A stretch of 64,000 nucleotides of DNA from Raphanus sativus (taxonomy: Eukaryota > Streptophyta > Magnoliopsida > Brassicales > Brassicaceae), in NCBI RefSeq assembly GCF_000801105.2, contig NC_079514.1:8866001-8930000 (forward strand), in the 5' to 3' direction. The position numbers were made by a program, and so were the translations under genes. This document shows positions 1 to 12,900 of this stretch, in pieces. A model generated the notes under the pieces. It searched no databases. It saw only the letters and a program-made list of their open reading frames with translations, and was not told the origin of the DNA. Position 1 is the first letter of the stretch. The number at the start of each line of letters is the position of its first letter.

Positions 1-371
1 TGTCATACTATATTAATTTCCTTATATATATAGAAACTTTTGTTTTCGGACTACAAATTATAATCTCAATAATAAAGGTTAAGGAGAAGGGATCGATAGG
101 GTCTAAGACATACTTTTTTTTTCGGAATAATTACTACTCTTTAAGAAATCCATGAACGTTTGTGATCATCCTTTCTAAACCTAAAATTTATTGCATTTTC
201 CCTATTGGAAATATTTATGTCTTAATCACTTTTGACTAAAAACTTTTTGCTACAGATTGGGTTTAATCAAAGAAAACAAATATGGAAGTGGATCACGTAC
301 GTTGAAAAGCAGATTGGCGTGTGACTTGTGATGACTGTAAATATGAACAGACATCATCAAAAACTACACCA

Positions 372-1411
372 GGTTATTATCCCCTAATTGTTCTGTAAAA
401 CTATCTTTTTTATTAAATTCATGGAAATTGAACTGCAGAGGAAACATATATGGACGAATATTAGGCTCATCCTAGTTACACTCTTCCTCTGCTTAATTCT
501 CCTAGCGATTCAGCATGTGCTGGATGCGCTCATGAAGAGTGTCTCTGATATGGCTGGTGACTGTAAAAGTAACCCTAATTTATCTGGTGGTATGTGTCCC
601 ATCCCAAACCCTCCAATGTTGCCTCCCATGTTGCAGATTCCACAACATGAACTCCGTTCTGTTAAAACCGATTTTCTTCCCTACAAAGACCTCCCTGACA
701 AGTCATGTAGAGGAACAATGGGAGGATCTTGTCCTGTAACTATACTTATGACTGGTGACAAACAGCCCCTTGGTAAAGGTATATACTTCTCTTCCTTGTT
801 TTAAAAGTAATTTTTATTTCTCCTTGTTGAATCCGAAACTTACCCAAGCATGTTCTCTTTCAGCTTTATCCGCAAATATATTTGCTACCTCTTTCGCGGT
901 TAATTCCTCCGACCTCTTGCCTACTTTAGCCAATAATGTCTTGGTATGTCTTTCTTTTTGAGGCTACTATGGCCATCCCTGAGATTTATGGAGTCTGAAA
1001 CAATTACTAAACCATTTTTCTTTTAATTATTTGGAGGCCTAATTATATATACATATTAACCATTAATATTTTGGAGGCCATAGGTGAATGTTTAATCTGG
1101 CTAATGCTCATGACCACCTCTGGATATATTTGTCTGAATTTGAGTGCAAGAGTCTACATTCATTCCATCTCCTTTTTTTCAGGGCACAACAATCGCAGCA
1201 GATAAAAACAATTACGCAGATCCAGGGCTTGCCTCAGGTCTCCCTATCTACAGTATCCAACCTCTTTGCAATGCAAACTCTACATGGCCACTCTCTCTTG
1301 AAAAAATCCAGACAGGTATTTCTTTTACCTCTTGCTTGTGATGTAACTGATGTTCAAAGGGAAAGTTTGACTTGAGAGATGATAAACTAACCTGAATTGG
1401 TTCATGTCCAA
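372..1411 (+). pseudogene. Truncated ABCA (ATH-type) transporter fragment, exons 2-4 only
   Basis: This stretch is a near copy of 14848-15887, inside the intact ABCA gene at 14662-19015. By eye there are about 23 base differences in roughly 1,040 bp (about 98% identity). It holds the equivalents of exon 2 (439-772), exon 3 (864-943) and exon 4 (1183-1315) with their introns and splice sites, encoding the first membrane span and the start of the lumenal/extracellular loop. The first coding exon is absent from the 370 bp upstream, and similarity stops in intron 4, so no ATP-binding domain is present. Exon 2 differs from the intact copy at only about four residues, so the duplication is young. 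It is most simply a dead fragment left by rearrangement in a tandem ABCA cluster. Confidence 0.85.
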
Positions 1412-1975
1412 AATATTCATTTGAAAATTAAGATATTGTTAAAATATTTTGATCAACATAATAATTTTATTTTATATGATTGATTGTGATTATATAATAG
1501 ATAAAAATATGATAGAGTATTTATTTTTCGTTTTAAACGATAACTTAATATATTAATGTATAATAATATTTCAAAACTAATTACTAAATTAGTTAAATTT
1601 TTACATATAACTTTTGAAATTAAGATCTTGGTAAGATCTTTTTAAACAGATTTTTCGAAATTTTGAATATATATATAAAATTTTAAATGAAAAGATATCA
1701 AAAATATAATGGTTATAGTAGTTAAAAGATTCTATATATTATTAGCCTTATTAAAGTACACTTAGCTTAAAAAAATTAAGGATGATCCAACTTAAAAATC
1801 ACACATGAAATGAAGTTGAAACTTTTATTTTAATAGAATAGATAGATATTTACAATAGCTAAATCTTTTACAACTGATAAAAGATTTCTTGTTGAAATAA
1901 TAATTTACTTTTTTACATTATTGGAAGGGTTCCCTTATTGGAATTAGTTAAAAGTTGCAACTGCAGGGAAAATCT
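1412..1975. other. AT-rich intergenic DNA
   Basis: AT-rich spacer between the ABCA fragment and the 3' end of the DUF1216 gene. I see no coding or RNA-gene signature. Confidence 0.6.
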
Positions 1976-3580
1976 TTATAGCTCACCGCTAGCTCCTTTG
2001 AAAGGAGAACTAACATGGGGGCTATAATCAACTCCAAAAGATGCTAGATCAATAGATTTTCCTTTTTTCTCGGATGCTGTCTTAACAAGTAGACCGATAC
2101 CTCGAGCCCATTTCACCATACCCCCTATCAGTTCCTTTCTTTGTTCAAAAGTTATCTCCTCTGAAGCACTCTTCTTCATCTCAATCACAATTTTTCCCAT
2201 TGACAACATACCGTCGACCATCCTCCAAGTATCCACCTATCGCCAAAAAGAAAACAAAATACCACAACCTTTAATATAAAACCGCGAGGAACATGTCCGG
2301 GTACCATATGAACGTTAATATATCGGACTATAACTTACCGATGCTCCACCGTTAGTACCATCCAATGCAGAAATAGCCCTAAAGAGTTTCTCGGATTTTT
2401 CTGGCATCTCAACCTTGATCCCCGACTCGAAGCAGGCCATGTAGTCCGCTACCTTTACAAAGAGATCTTTGAACTCTGCTGTGGCAGGACACTTACTCTC
2501 CAAAGCCCCCAAGAAAGCCGACATACCTTTGTAAGCAAAAGGCTCAAAGTCTTTGCTCATTTTTGGAAAATCCTTCAAGTAGTGGGGCAATGAGAACGTT
2601 CCTTGTGTTTCGTAAAGAGCTCTCTCAGATGGAGAAGACACATTGGTGTCATAGTCAATTCCAAATGATGATAAATCGATAGATTTTCCTTTATTCTCGG
2701 AGACCTTCTTTACGAATAGACCGATTCCTCGAGTCCATTTCACCATGGATTGAATAATTTCTTTTCTTTGTTCAAAAGTTATTTCCTTAGAACCACTCTT
2801 CTTCATATCAACCAAACTCTTTCCCATTGACAATAAGCCATCCACTAGCGTCCATGTATCCTCCTATCGTCAAAAAGGAACGTAACAACAAAACAATTTC
2901 CAATGAGCTTGAAACATTTTTCTTTCTATTGCATTTAATACAAAAGCGCAGTTACAAAAAAAAAAACAAAATAACACAATTTCCAGTTAAACTGAGAAAA
3001 TTTTGTCTCGTACCAGCCCGAAGGCGTAGACAGGACCGGTCTAAAGGCCGTTTAGAACATCAAAGATTTTATATAACAATTTTTAACTGTAGGCAAACAA
3101 TTACGAAAATTTTATATGAAGTATAAAGATAAATTTTTATTTAAACGTAGGGTATTATGATTTTTTTTTAAATGTCAGACCAGCACTATTATTGTACTAT
3201 ACTAGTGTTAACGTCTAAATGAAACTTACTGATGTTCCGCCTTTAGTTCCACTAAAATCAGACATAGCCCTGAAGAGTGTCTCAGATTTTATTGACAGCT
3301 CAACTTGGAGATCTTTTGACCCGGGTGATGTTGAACTGTAACATGCCATGTAATCCTTCAGCTTTACAAAAAAATCCTTAAACTCTGTGGTCTGAGGACA
3401 TTTGCCTTCCAAGTCACCCATGAAATCCATCATACCTTTGTAAGCGAAAGACTCAAAATCTTGGCCTACTTTGGGAAAGTTCTTCAAGTAAAGAGGTAAT
3501 GAGAATGTCCCCTGTGTTTCATAAACAGTGCTCAATGCAATTAGTAACATTAGATATATGGCTAATGAATTTTTTGCCAT
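1976..3580 (-). CDS. DUF1216 family protein with two fused domain copies
   Basis: Three exons on the minus strand: 3580-3230, 2863-2339 and 2236-1976, all phase 0, giving 378 residues. Function is unknown; the family is small, restricted to Brassicaceae and linked to anther expression. Residues 1-25 look like a signal peptide, followed by the motif YETQGTFSLPLYLKNFPK. The protein holds two full family domains: about 25-197 (exon 1 plus the first part of exon 2) and about 199-378 (rest of exon 2 plus exon 3). The second copy begins with the tail of a signal peptide (YETQGTFSLPHYLKDFPK), so exon 2 fuses the last exon of one ancestral gene to the first exon of the next. Both copies share TFEQRKE, a GIGL motif and GKSIDL. 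Position matches Arabidopsis At5g61720. The structure is well supported; the function is not. Confidence 0.85.
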
Positions 3581-3674
3581 TTTTTATTTTTGAAGAAGAG
3601 AAATGAAGATGAGATTATTATCTTTTTTTTTGTTTTTTTTTGTTTTGGATGATTGTCTTTTCTGTGAGAAGTGA

Positions 3675-3682
3675 ATTATATA
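3675..3682 (-). promoter_or_regulatory. TATA box of the DUF1216 gene
   Basis: The minus strand reads TATATAAT about 95 bp upstream of the ATG at 3580, a normal distance for a plant core promoter. Confidence 0.5.
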
Positions 3683-3871
3683 GATGTTTATAAAGTCTAA
3701 ATTTAGCTATTAAAACGAAAAATGGTCCGATAGATTTCTATATATTTATGGTCATGGAAGAATGGTAAAAGAGATTTGCTAAAGTTTCGAAGGCTATTTG
3801 CTATGATCTAGATTTACTATTATAGTTGTGGTTGTGGACACTTTCTTCCTCAAACTATATTTAGGTGGACG

Positions 3872-4101
3872 CAGAGGCGGACCCAGTAAGAAGGGAGTGG
3901 TGTCATCTGACACCACAAAAATGTTATAAACTATTATTTTAGCTAAAGACCAATATGATATCTGTAGCTGAGATGGTGAATTTCTCCCCTATGAACCCAC
4001 AGAAACCCGGGTTCAACACCCCCCCGACACCAATTGGCACTATTTTTTTATTTAACACATTATATTGAACCCATAAATAATTAATGCTGGGTCCGCCCCT
4101 G
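3872..4101. mobile_element. hAT-superfamily MITE, 230 bp
   Basis: The ends are inverted repeats: CAGAGGCGGACCCAG at 3872-3886 and CTGGGTCCGCCCCTG at 4087-4101, one mismatch in 15. They are flanked by a perfect 8-bp target duplication, GGTGGACG, at 3864-3871 and 4102-4109. CAG-type ends with an 8-bp duplication are the hAT signature. There is no coding capacity. The interior holds a Pol III box A-like sequence (TAGCTGAGATGG, 3965-3976) and a box B-like sequence (GGTTCAACACC, 4010-4020). Confidence 0.9.
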
Positions 4102-4109
4102 GGTGGACG

Positions 4110-5020
4110 ACCAGATTGATATACTATGCTTACAAATTAAAATGAACAATCAACATGCTTACACAAAATGTTCCTTATACGAGAACTACATAATTTTGTT
4201 TGCATGCAATTCATAATATCCAAAATATTTTGAAATGATATTTAAGGTGGGAAATTATGGTCATATGTTTTTGATAAAAATTTAAGATCGACAAAATAAT
4301 GAAATATTAATTATTATTATTATTATGATAATTTAGTCATGTTTTTTAGAACATTATTTTAATATTTAAATTTAAATTTGTTAGATATGTACCGAGGAAT
4401 ATAATTGACAAATTTTCATTTTAAGAACTATATAAATAGATAATATGATTTTTTGGTCAATTGTTCCTCATCAAAGAAAATATCTATTTAAAAAGAAAAT
4501 TCTTTCAAACATGAAGAAAATAAATTAAGGAATAGACTGAGATATATGTGTTAATAATTTGACAAATTTTTAATTTAATTAATATAAAATATGATGAACC
4601 ATGGTCTTTTAAGAAAAAAAAGATGTGGTTGACACTTTGCAGCAAAGTTTATATATCAACAAACACAAATAAAAACCTGGTAATTTTATATAAAGACAAA
4701 TTTGAGGAACTTTTAACCATATAAAGACAGATTTGAGGAACTTTTCTATGCATTAGAATTACTTGACAAAAAAACAAAAAAAAATCTGTCTTTATATATA
4801 TAATAATGTAGTATGTTGAATTGAAACCAACAAATAATCAAATATATTTATTTGACACATCATTTGAAAACAGTTTTCTAAACCGATAATTTTTAATCAA
4901 AAAATAAAATTATATGGTTTCAAAAGGTTAAAGATTATGGTTATTTATGTAGGTTGAAAATTGTATAAATAATAGTAACATAAAAAGCAGTTATGGAGAT
5001 TATATGATAAAAGCAGTTAT
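4110..5020. other. AT-rich intergenic DNA
   Basis: AT-rich spacer with several short imperfect direct repeats, for example an 'agacaaatttgaggaacttt' unit near 4695 and again near 4727. No gene seen. Confidence 0.55.
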
Positions 5021-5059
5021 AGATAACTTAAATCACCTGCTCATGGAGGAAAGCGTATA

Positions 5060-5347
5060 GTGGGGGAATCCTCAAAGGACCCGACGAACCCAAGTCAACT
5101 AAAGAGAGCAAACCGAAGGACTTCGGACGCTGCAGGCCCGGTTTTGAACCCTGCTATACAATTAATTCCAGCAATAAGGAGAGGTCAACAAGGAACTCGA
5201 GAGGGAACAGTTCAGCAAACCTTACCAAGACAACCAGAGGAGCCGACAGAAGCTGCAGAGAGCGCTCCACTCCCATCAACTACCAGAGCTACACCTGCAC
5301 CGAATAAGAAACAGGATTTTCGGTCAGGTCCAAACTGGGTTCCTTAG
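5060..5347 (+). pseudogene. Possible ORF1 C-terminal remnant of the LINE
   Basis: An open stretch of 95 codons rich in Pro, Gln, Arg and Thr, immediately upstream of the endonuclease and in another frame. Plant LINE ORF1 proteins often end in such low-complexity linkers. No zinc knuckle is visible, so the assignment rests on position. Confidence 0.4.
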
Positions 5348-8300
5348 GCTTTCTAAGCTGGAACTGCTGTGGGTTAGGGAATCGCATTACAGTCCGACGC
5401 CTAAAAGAGTTACAAAGGAAAAACTCACCTGATGTAACTTTCCTCATGGAAACAAAAAATCCCACAGACTATGTGTTGAAGGAGCTGCACTGGTTCCAAG
5501 ATTACAATCACATAGCTGTTGAGCCACACAGCCCTGGAGGAGGGGGCCTCTTCCTTGCCTGGAAAAAAGATGTAGATCTCACTGTTAATCAGACATCACA
5601 AAACTTCATCGATACTACTATAGTCTACAAAGGTATCTCTTTCCACGCAACGTTTGTGTATGGAGAACCAGATAGCTCTAAACGACTACAAGTGTGGAAC
5701 ACTATATCTAATCTTCGACCGGAAAATGGAGGAGCATGGTTCCTCACTGGAGATTTTAACGAAATCATAGATAACAGCGAAAAGTGTGGAGGACCGGACA
5801 GGGCTGAAGGAACATTTGGAGCTTTTCGCTCTTTCTTATCACAAAACGACCTATTTGATCTAAAGCATTCAGGAAGTTTTCTTTCATGGAGGGGGAAGAG
5901 ACATACACACCTGGTTCTATGCAGGCTGGACCGAGCACTTAGCAACAGCGACTGGGCAGATCTCTTCCCGGCGTGTAGGAGCCAGTACCTGAAGTACAAA
6001 GGATCTGACCACAGACCACTTCTGTCTTTCCTGGATACTGCAAAGAAGAAGGGTGCTAAGATCTTCAGATTTGATAGACGTTTAAACGATAACTTGGAGA
6101 TAAAGAAGTTAGTCTCTGAAGTGTGGAGCAGTAACGAGTACCTGACAGTAGAGGAACGTCTATCTTTGTGTCGTCAGGCGATCTGTAAGTGGTGTAAAAC
6201 TTTCTACGAGAACAGTCAAAAGATATTGGAAGACACACGTAAAAGACTCGATGCTGCCTTGTCAGACCTCCAGCCAGATGACTCCCTAATCCTCAAGCTC
6301 AACTCTGAACTTCTCCAAATTTACAAAGCAGAGGAACACTTCTGGAAGCAAAGAAGCAAGCAGTTATGGTTATGTTTGGGAGATTCCAACACGGGTTACT
6401 TCCATGCGGTTGCACAAGGAAGAAAGACAAGAAACAGATTCTCAGTGCTGGAAGATAAGGATGGGTTACCTTTCTACGAGGAAGAGCAGATAGCAAACAT
6501 CGTTTCCTCTTACTATGAAGAGCTGTTTAAATCCTCAGGGGACCATGGGAACCAGACTGTATCCAAAGCTATCAGACCATGTATCACACAGGAACAGAAT
6601 GAGAGGTTAATCGCAATACCGTAAGCAAAGGAAATCAAAGAGGCTACCTTCTCGATACATGGAGAGAAAGCGCCAGGACCAGATGGGTTCCCGACAAGTT
6701 TCTATCACGCAAACTGGGACACGATTGGACCGGCTGTAGTCTTGGAAATCCAAAGCTTCTTCACATCAGGGTACCTCGCACAGTCAATTAACAAGACTCA
6801 TGTCAGGTTAATTCCAAAATGTCTAGGAGCTAAGACAGTAGAGGAATACAGACCGATTGCACTATGTAATATTTATTACAAGATCATCTCCAAGCTTATC
6901 TCCATTAGACTGAAGACAGTCCTTGGAGATATTATCTCAGAAAACCAGTCTGCGTTCATCTCGGGGAGAGCAATAGCTGATAATATTCTCATCACACATG
7001 AGATTTTACACTTCCTAAAGACATCTAAAGCGGAAGTAAAGTGCACAATGGCAGTAAAAACGGACATGTCAAAATCCTATGACAGAATCGAATGGCAATT
7101 CATATCAGATGTGTTGACCCGTCTAGGTTTTCATGCTACCCTAATCAGCTGGATTATGCAATGCCTATCTACAGTCTCCTACTCCTACCTTATAAATGAG
7201 GCAGTGTATGGGGATGTTTTACCTGCTAGAGGAATAAGGCAAGGCGACCCGTTATCCCCCTATGTGTTCATCCTCTGCAGCGAGGTGTTGTCAGGGCTGT
7301 GCAAAGAAGCAGGTAGAAGAGGTATACTCCAAGGAGTACAAGTAGCCCGAGGATGCCCAAGGATAAACCATCTGCTTTTTGCAGACGACACTATGTTTTT
7401 CTGTCTTGCATCCCAAACAAGCTGTGAAACCCTGCTGATGATACTGAAGGAGTATGAGGAAGCTTCAGGACAGATGATCAACAAGAATAAATCGGCTATT
7501 ACTTTCTCAAGTAAAACTCCACCTGCAGTCAAGGAAAGCGCACAATCAAAACTGGGAATCACAAAAGAAGGGGGTTTAGGCAAGTATCTTGGGCTACCAG
7601 AACATTTTGGGAGAAGGAAGAAGGATTTATTTACCTCTATAGTGGATAGGATCCGACAGAAAGCAGTAAGCTGGTCGACAAGGAGGCTTTCAAAAGCTGG
7701 AAAGCTCACTATGTTGAAGGCCGTCCTTAGCGCTATACCGACGTACTCGATGTCATGTTTCCAGCTACCTGTAAGTCTATGCAAAAGAATACAATCAGTC
7801 CTTACAAGAATCTGGTAGGATGAGGTCGAAGGAGAAAAGAAGATCTGCTGGGTTGCTTGGGATCAACTAACTAAACCTAAGGCACTAGGAGGTCTCGGTC
7901 TCAGAGATATTCAGCTCTTTAACCAAGCTCTTCTAGCAAAGCTAGCATGGCGAATCATCACTGTACCAGAGAGTCTCTTTGCTCGAATTATAAAAGGGAA
8001 GTACTGCCACAACAAAGGTTTTCTAGAGGTTGAAGCATCGCAAAGCTGCTCCCACGGATGGAGAAGCATACTCCATGGGAGAGATCTCCTAAGAGAGAAC
8101 CTAGGAAACTCTATAGGTAACGGGCAAACTACACGAGTCTGGAAGGATTCCTGGATCTCAATGGACAAAGTGCTAAAGCCTATGGGACCTATCAACGAAG
8201 CGGCAATAGATCTAACAGTGGCAGATTTATTAACTTCAGACTTAAAGTGGAATAAGCAGAGGATCGACGAGTTATTACCTGATTTGGCAACCCAGATACA

Positions 8301-9378
8301 ATGCATAAAACCAAGCACTACAGGAGCGGAGGACTCCTTTATTTGGCATCCCACTATGTCAGGCATCTATACCACAAAGTCAGGTTACTTTGCGGCTTGT
8401 GACTTCCTGCAGCAAACAGAACACACAAGATTAGAAGGAGACTTCAGTTGGATCAGAGACGTTTGGGCAGGGAAATTCTCACCAAAAATGAAGACGTTCC
8501 TCTGGTCCATACTACGAAAAGCTATTCCGCTTGGAGCAAACCTACAAAAAAGAGGAGTTGTGTCAGCAATAGCCTGTGTGAGATGTAATGAAATAGAGAC
8601 TGAGGTCCACTATTTCTTCACATGCCCGTATGCAAGACAAGTTTGGGAAGTCGTTCCTATAAACAAAGCAGTTCACCTAGCTGCCAGCGACAAATTTGAG
8701 GATGTGGTGGTAAAGTTCAGGAAGGTAGTCTGCCTTCCTCCCTCAGGTATCACTCTCAACATCCTCCCATGGATAGTTTGGTCGCTCTGGAAGGCTCGCA
8801 ATTCCCTTATCTTCGAAGGACGCCTCGAATCCACCGGAGAAACAGTATTAAGAGGCATCAAGTTAGCCAGAGAGTGGTCTATTTCACAAGCACAAGGTAC
8901 AGAGAAGAACAACTTACCAAAGGACCTGCTTAATAGATCGCGAGAACAGACAAGCCTCCCAATCGCAGAAGGAAATCGAGTGGTTTGCACGACGGATGCG
9001 GCTTGGAACAAGGACAGTTTAACAGCGGGTCTTGCTTGGATTTTCACCGGCGCAGGAATCAGAACCCCCATCAATGGATCGGTGGTGGAAAGACCGATCG
9101 GATCACCGTTGATAGCAGAAGCATCCGCCATCAGATCAGCGCTCTGCATGGCGATATCCCTGGAGTTCACTTCTCTGGATGTGTTCTCCGACAATCAAAC
9201 GCTCATTCGAGCAATCTCCGGCATCACTCAGGCTAAGGAAGTCATCGGCATTGTGAAAGACATTTGTTCGATCTCTACTGAGTTTGCATCAATCTCCTTT
9301 TCGTTTTTCTCTCGTACTCTCAATGCTAAGGCAGACGCCCTAGCAAAAGAGACCCTTCGATTTTCGTCTACTCTGTAA
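5341..9378 (+). pseudogene. LINE ORF2: endonuclease, reverse transcriptase, RNase H
   Basis: One reading frame runs from the endonuclease start (LSWNCCGLGN at about 5353) to the stop at 9376-9378. It is broken by only two in-frame stops, TAA at 6622-6624 and TAG at 7816-7818. Domains in order: an apurinic-type endonuclease (FLMETKN near 5440, TGDFNEI near 5750, GSDHRPL near 6001); a reverse transcriptase (IPKCLGAKTVEEYRPI near 6810, IRQGDPLSPYVF near 7230, catalytic FADDTMFF near 7377); a reverse-transcriptase zinc finger with spaced Cys/His near 8570-8640; and an RNase H fold at about 8980-9370. The stops make this copy inactive, but there is little other decay, so the insertion is fairly recent. 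Confidence 0.9.
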
Positions 9379-9474
9379 CAAACTTAATGGGTTTGGGCCT
9401 TTACAGGCTCATTCTTTATTTTCTTTTATCTTTAATGAAAGCCTTTCAGTGACAAAAAAAAAAGATAACTTAAA

Positions 9475-9990
9475 ACACGTTTGTTTTCAAGATTGAGTAA
9501 TAGAATAGATGTTTGATGCCACAAAAAACACGTTTGCTTTCAAAACAATTAATTAAATAAATTAGATGCTAATCCATCAGTTAAAAGATTGGGTATATTT
9601 TTTGTTTATTGTTTTATGAAAAAGTTTAATTTTTATATTTGATTTTTTTGTAATCATATTTATGTTTAATATTAATTTAATTTGATATAATAATCCCTTA
9701 AATAAATAAAATACATAATAAAAGTAACATTTATCAATAGATTATGTTTCTATTTTAATAAAATAAATTATTCAAAATTTTGAATGATACAGAATTGTCA
9801 GTTGACTTCTGTTTTATTTTGTTACATTATTCAAATAACCAAATAACGAACATGTGCGTACATAAAACATTAGATTAATGAAATCATTCAGTTGACAAAA
9901 AAAAAAAAAAAAAAAAACATTAACACAAAACTCAGTGTAAACTGTTGTTCCAATCTTTGGTCACATTCCAGTAAAAGTGAACATTAACTT
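9475..9990. other. AT-rich intergenic DNA downstream of the LINE
   Basis: No gene seen. The motif 'aaaacacgtttg.tttcaa' occurs twice, near 9472 and 9527, and a run of about 20 A lies near 9900-9917. Confidence 0.5.
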
Positions 9991-9997
9991 GTTAGAT

Positions 9998-12900
9998 TCA
10001 TAAATCGATAACAATACCCCGAACCGCTTGTCGTAGCCCTTTATGTCCTAATGCATTTGGTGATGGTGGATGTGTTAGCTGAACATTATGTGGAACCCGC
10101 ATCTCCGATGAATGCCCTGTGATGCACATCGATCCTGACCCGTCTTGTTGCCAGTAGACTTCAACCATTACTCCACTTGGATTCTCTGCGTTTTCTGTGT
10201 CAGGGATCCCAACAAATCTGGCTCCCACGGGTATCTGTACATTGACCATATAACTTATTAGCATTCCTCAACTATTTTTCATTTTGAACTAATAAAATGT
10301 AGTATATAATATACATGTGTAGTTGGATATACCTCTAGTGAGATGCCAGATTCTAACTCGAGAGTAACCATGGTTCCTTCAACGGTTGCACTTTCCAGTT
10401 CAGCTCGTCTAGCTATGTTCAGAAACACTTCTTCAAGAGTTGCAAGCCCGAGCTGTATGTCTGAGATTCCAAACTCAGATTCTCTGTTTTCTAGCTCCTC
10501 GAAAAACCCCTATTTGTGGAGAAAAGGATGATGAATATCATAGGTAGATGAAGACGATGATATCATATATTAGAGCTTTTTTTCTGATACATCCTTACCG
10601 TAAGAAGTTTCTCTTTGTCGTGGGGGATAACAAAAGTCATGAAAGCCTTGTTTTCATCTGCTGGCTCAACTTTCAAATGCTGCATATAATCATTCTTCTT
10701 TAGGTCAAAAATAAATCTTATTTAGGTCAAATCGGCCATATTAAAAAACGTTTGAGTGTGTATGCGTGCCTCGTTAAAGAATCTCTTCACTGGCTCATGC
10801 AAATCTCCAGAAGCATTGCTATTGTCCTTTTTGCTTTCAATGAAGCTAACGGTAGCAACAAAACCAGTTCCGAAGCGAGATTTTAACCTGATTGAGGTAC
10901 CAATGCAGCGGAGCCTGCCCTTAGCCATGATCCCTATTCGGTCGCTTAAAATATCAGCTTCTTCCATGGAATGCGTGGTCAGTATGATGGCACGGCCTTT
11001 CTTTGAATCTTGTATAATGTCCCACACATGTCTCCTCGTGATAGGGTCCATGCCAGTTGTCTACAATCCGTATATAAGTACACCATCTTAAATCAATTTG
11101 TATGTATAGATAATTAATAAACACATTAAAAGAGGAGTTAGCATGTGACATGCCGGTTCATCTAGGAAGACCAGCTTGGGATCACCAATGAGTGCAACTG
11201 CAACACTGAGTCGGCGCTTCATCCCACCACTGTAGCTTCCTGCTCTAACTTTGGCCGCTCCTGTCAGTTTTACATCGGCCAGTAACTTCTCAGCGGTCTG
11301 TAAAAAAACAAGTTAGTAAAAGACATGTAAAGAAGTGTGCATAAATTTTCAATTCAATCACTAGACATCCCAGCAACATTTTGAGATGATATTCAGGTGA
11401 CATAGTACCGAGTTGATAGATGCAGGCGGCAACCCTTTGATGCTAGCAAAGAGGTGGAGGTGTTCTTCACTTGATAAAGCATCCCAAAGGATATCAAACT
11501 GTAAGAAAAAAGACATGAAACACATTTACGCTGAACAATTACACTATTGTCGAAGAAGCTCCGTTGTTATTAATTAAGTAAACTGAAACTTATCTACCTG
11601 AGGACACACTCCTATCATTTTACGAATGTTCGACATACCAACAGAGCTTCTTACGGAATCTCCATATATAAGAGCTGTTTTAATTCAAATCAAATTGATC
11701 TTTGTTAATTATTAGAATGGTTAAAATAAGTTTTGGAAACTAGCTTCTTGTCATGCAGATCCTTACCATCCCCACCAGTAATTGGATTTATGCCAGTCAA
11801 ACAGCTGATAGAAGTTGTCTTCCCTGCACCATTGGGTCCAAGAAGACAAAACAACTGGTCTTTGGCTATATTCATCCATAAACCCTAAACATATTCCATG
11901 ATCTATTTTAGCCAAAAAAAAACGAATGGAACTGTTGCTGTAAATTACATTTTCATGTAAGTTGCTGTAAATTACATTTTCATGTAAGAAACGATAAGGG
12001 ACAATGATCATATTAGGCTTTGTGCAATAGTCATGACATATAATATAAAACCCACTAACTTTGTCAACAAGAACGATTACCTTTACAGCATGAAAAGGAG
12101 ATGTTTTGGTGCATTTACAACAACCAAGTTTTGTAGTTCCTGGATATGTCTTAGCAAGACCATGAATCTGAACTGCAATGCTAGGATCGACTATTCCATC
12201 CATTGCTTGTTGCTTAACTAGTGTCTCCTCTTCAAGCACATCCTCGTCCTCTGGCGCTACATGCTCAACGGGTGGAACTGAACCAATACAGCTAAAAATG
12301 CTGCCTTCTGTAAAGTGTATATAGGAGCATGATTGGGGTTTATATTTTCCAACAAAGTAAACGACTGCTCAGGAGACCTATGAGGAGACAATACCTTCCA
12401 CTTTATTGCCTCCTTTACCAGTCCAGTAACCAGGTGTTAAAAAATAGAAGATGGGTTTTCTTACACCGGACGCGTTGGGAATGATATTGTCAAAGTAGAT
12501 GGCGAGAACAAACCAGAAAAGGAATGTCCCAACTTGCCACTGGTAGATAATATCCTACAAAAAGATTTTCAAGTAGTGGTTTGAGAAAAAAAAAGAGTTA
12601 AGAAAGTATTTAATGAATGTCCGTCCACATACAATTGAAAGTACACAAGTTGACATGCCCCCTTCGCATACAGCTCTTTCACTCCAGCTAATTCCAGAAC
12701 TTGCTGGAGTTGAAGTTGCATCAAGAAGAAGCTTAAGTCCCGCAGAAAAAGTGTTGGGTGGGAAGAGTGACCAAATCGCCCGGCGAGAAGCAGGATAAGC
12801 GTTGGAGTAAGGGAATCCAGTAGCTGATACAATCTGAGCATTTAGAAATGGTAACTAGTAAGAAGAAGTCGTACACGATTTGAGGAACTAGGTTAAAGCT

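Larger units (their letters stand above)
5033..9462 (+). mobile_element. L1-type LINE retrotransposon, 5'-truncated
   Basis: A non-LTR retrotransposon inserted in the plus direction. It ends in a short A-tract (9454-9462) and is flanked by a 12-bp direct repeat, AGATAACTTAAA, at 5021-5032 and 9463-9474; with one mismatch the match extends to 16 bp. It carries a small piece compatible with the end of ORF1, then a long ORF2 with endonuclease, reverse transcriptase, zinc-finger and RNase H domains. Most of ORF1, including the zinc-knuckle region, is missing, as is typical of incomplete reverse transcription. Confidence 0.93.

Noticed and set aside
5625..9194. Several minus-strand open frames within the LINE
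   Set aside because: Shadows of ORF2; no recognisable protein motif.
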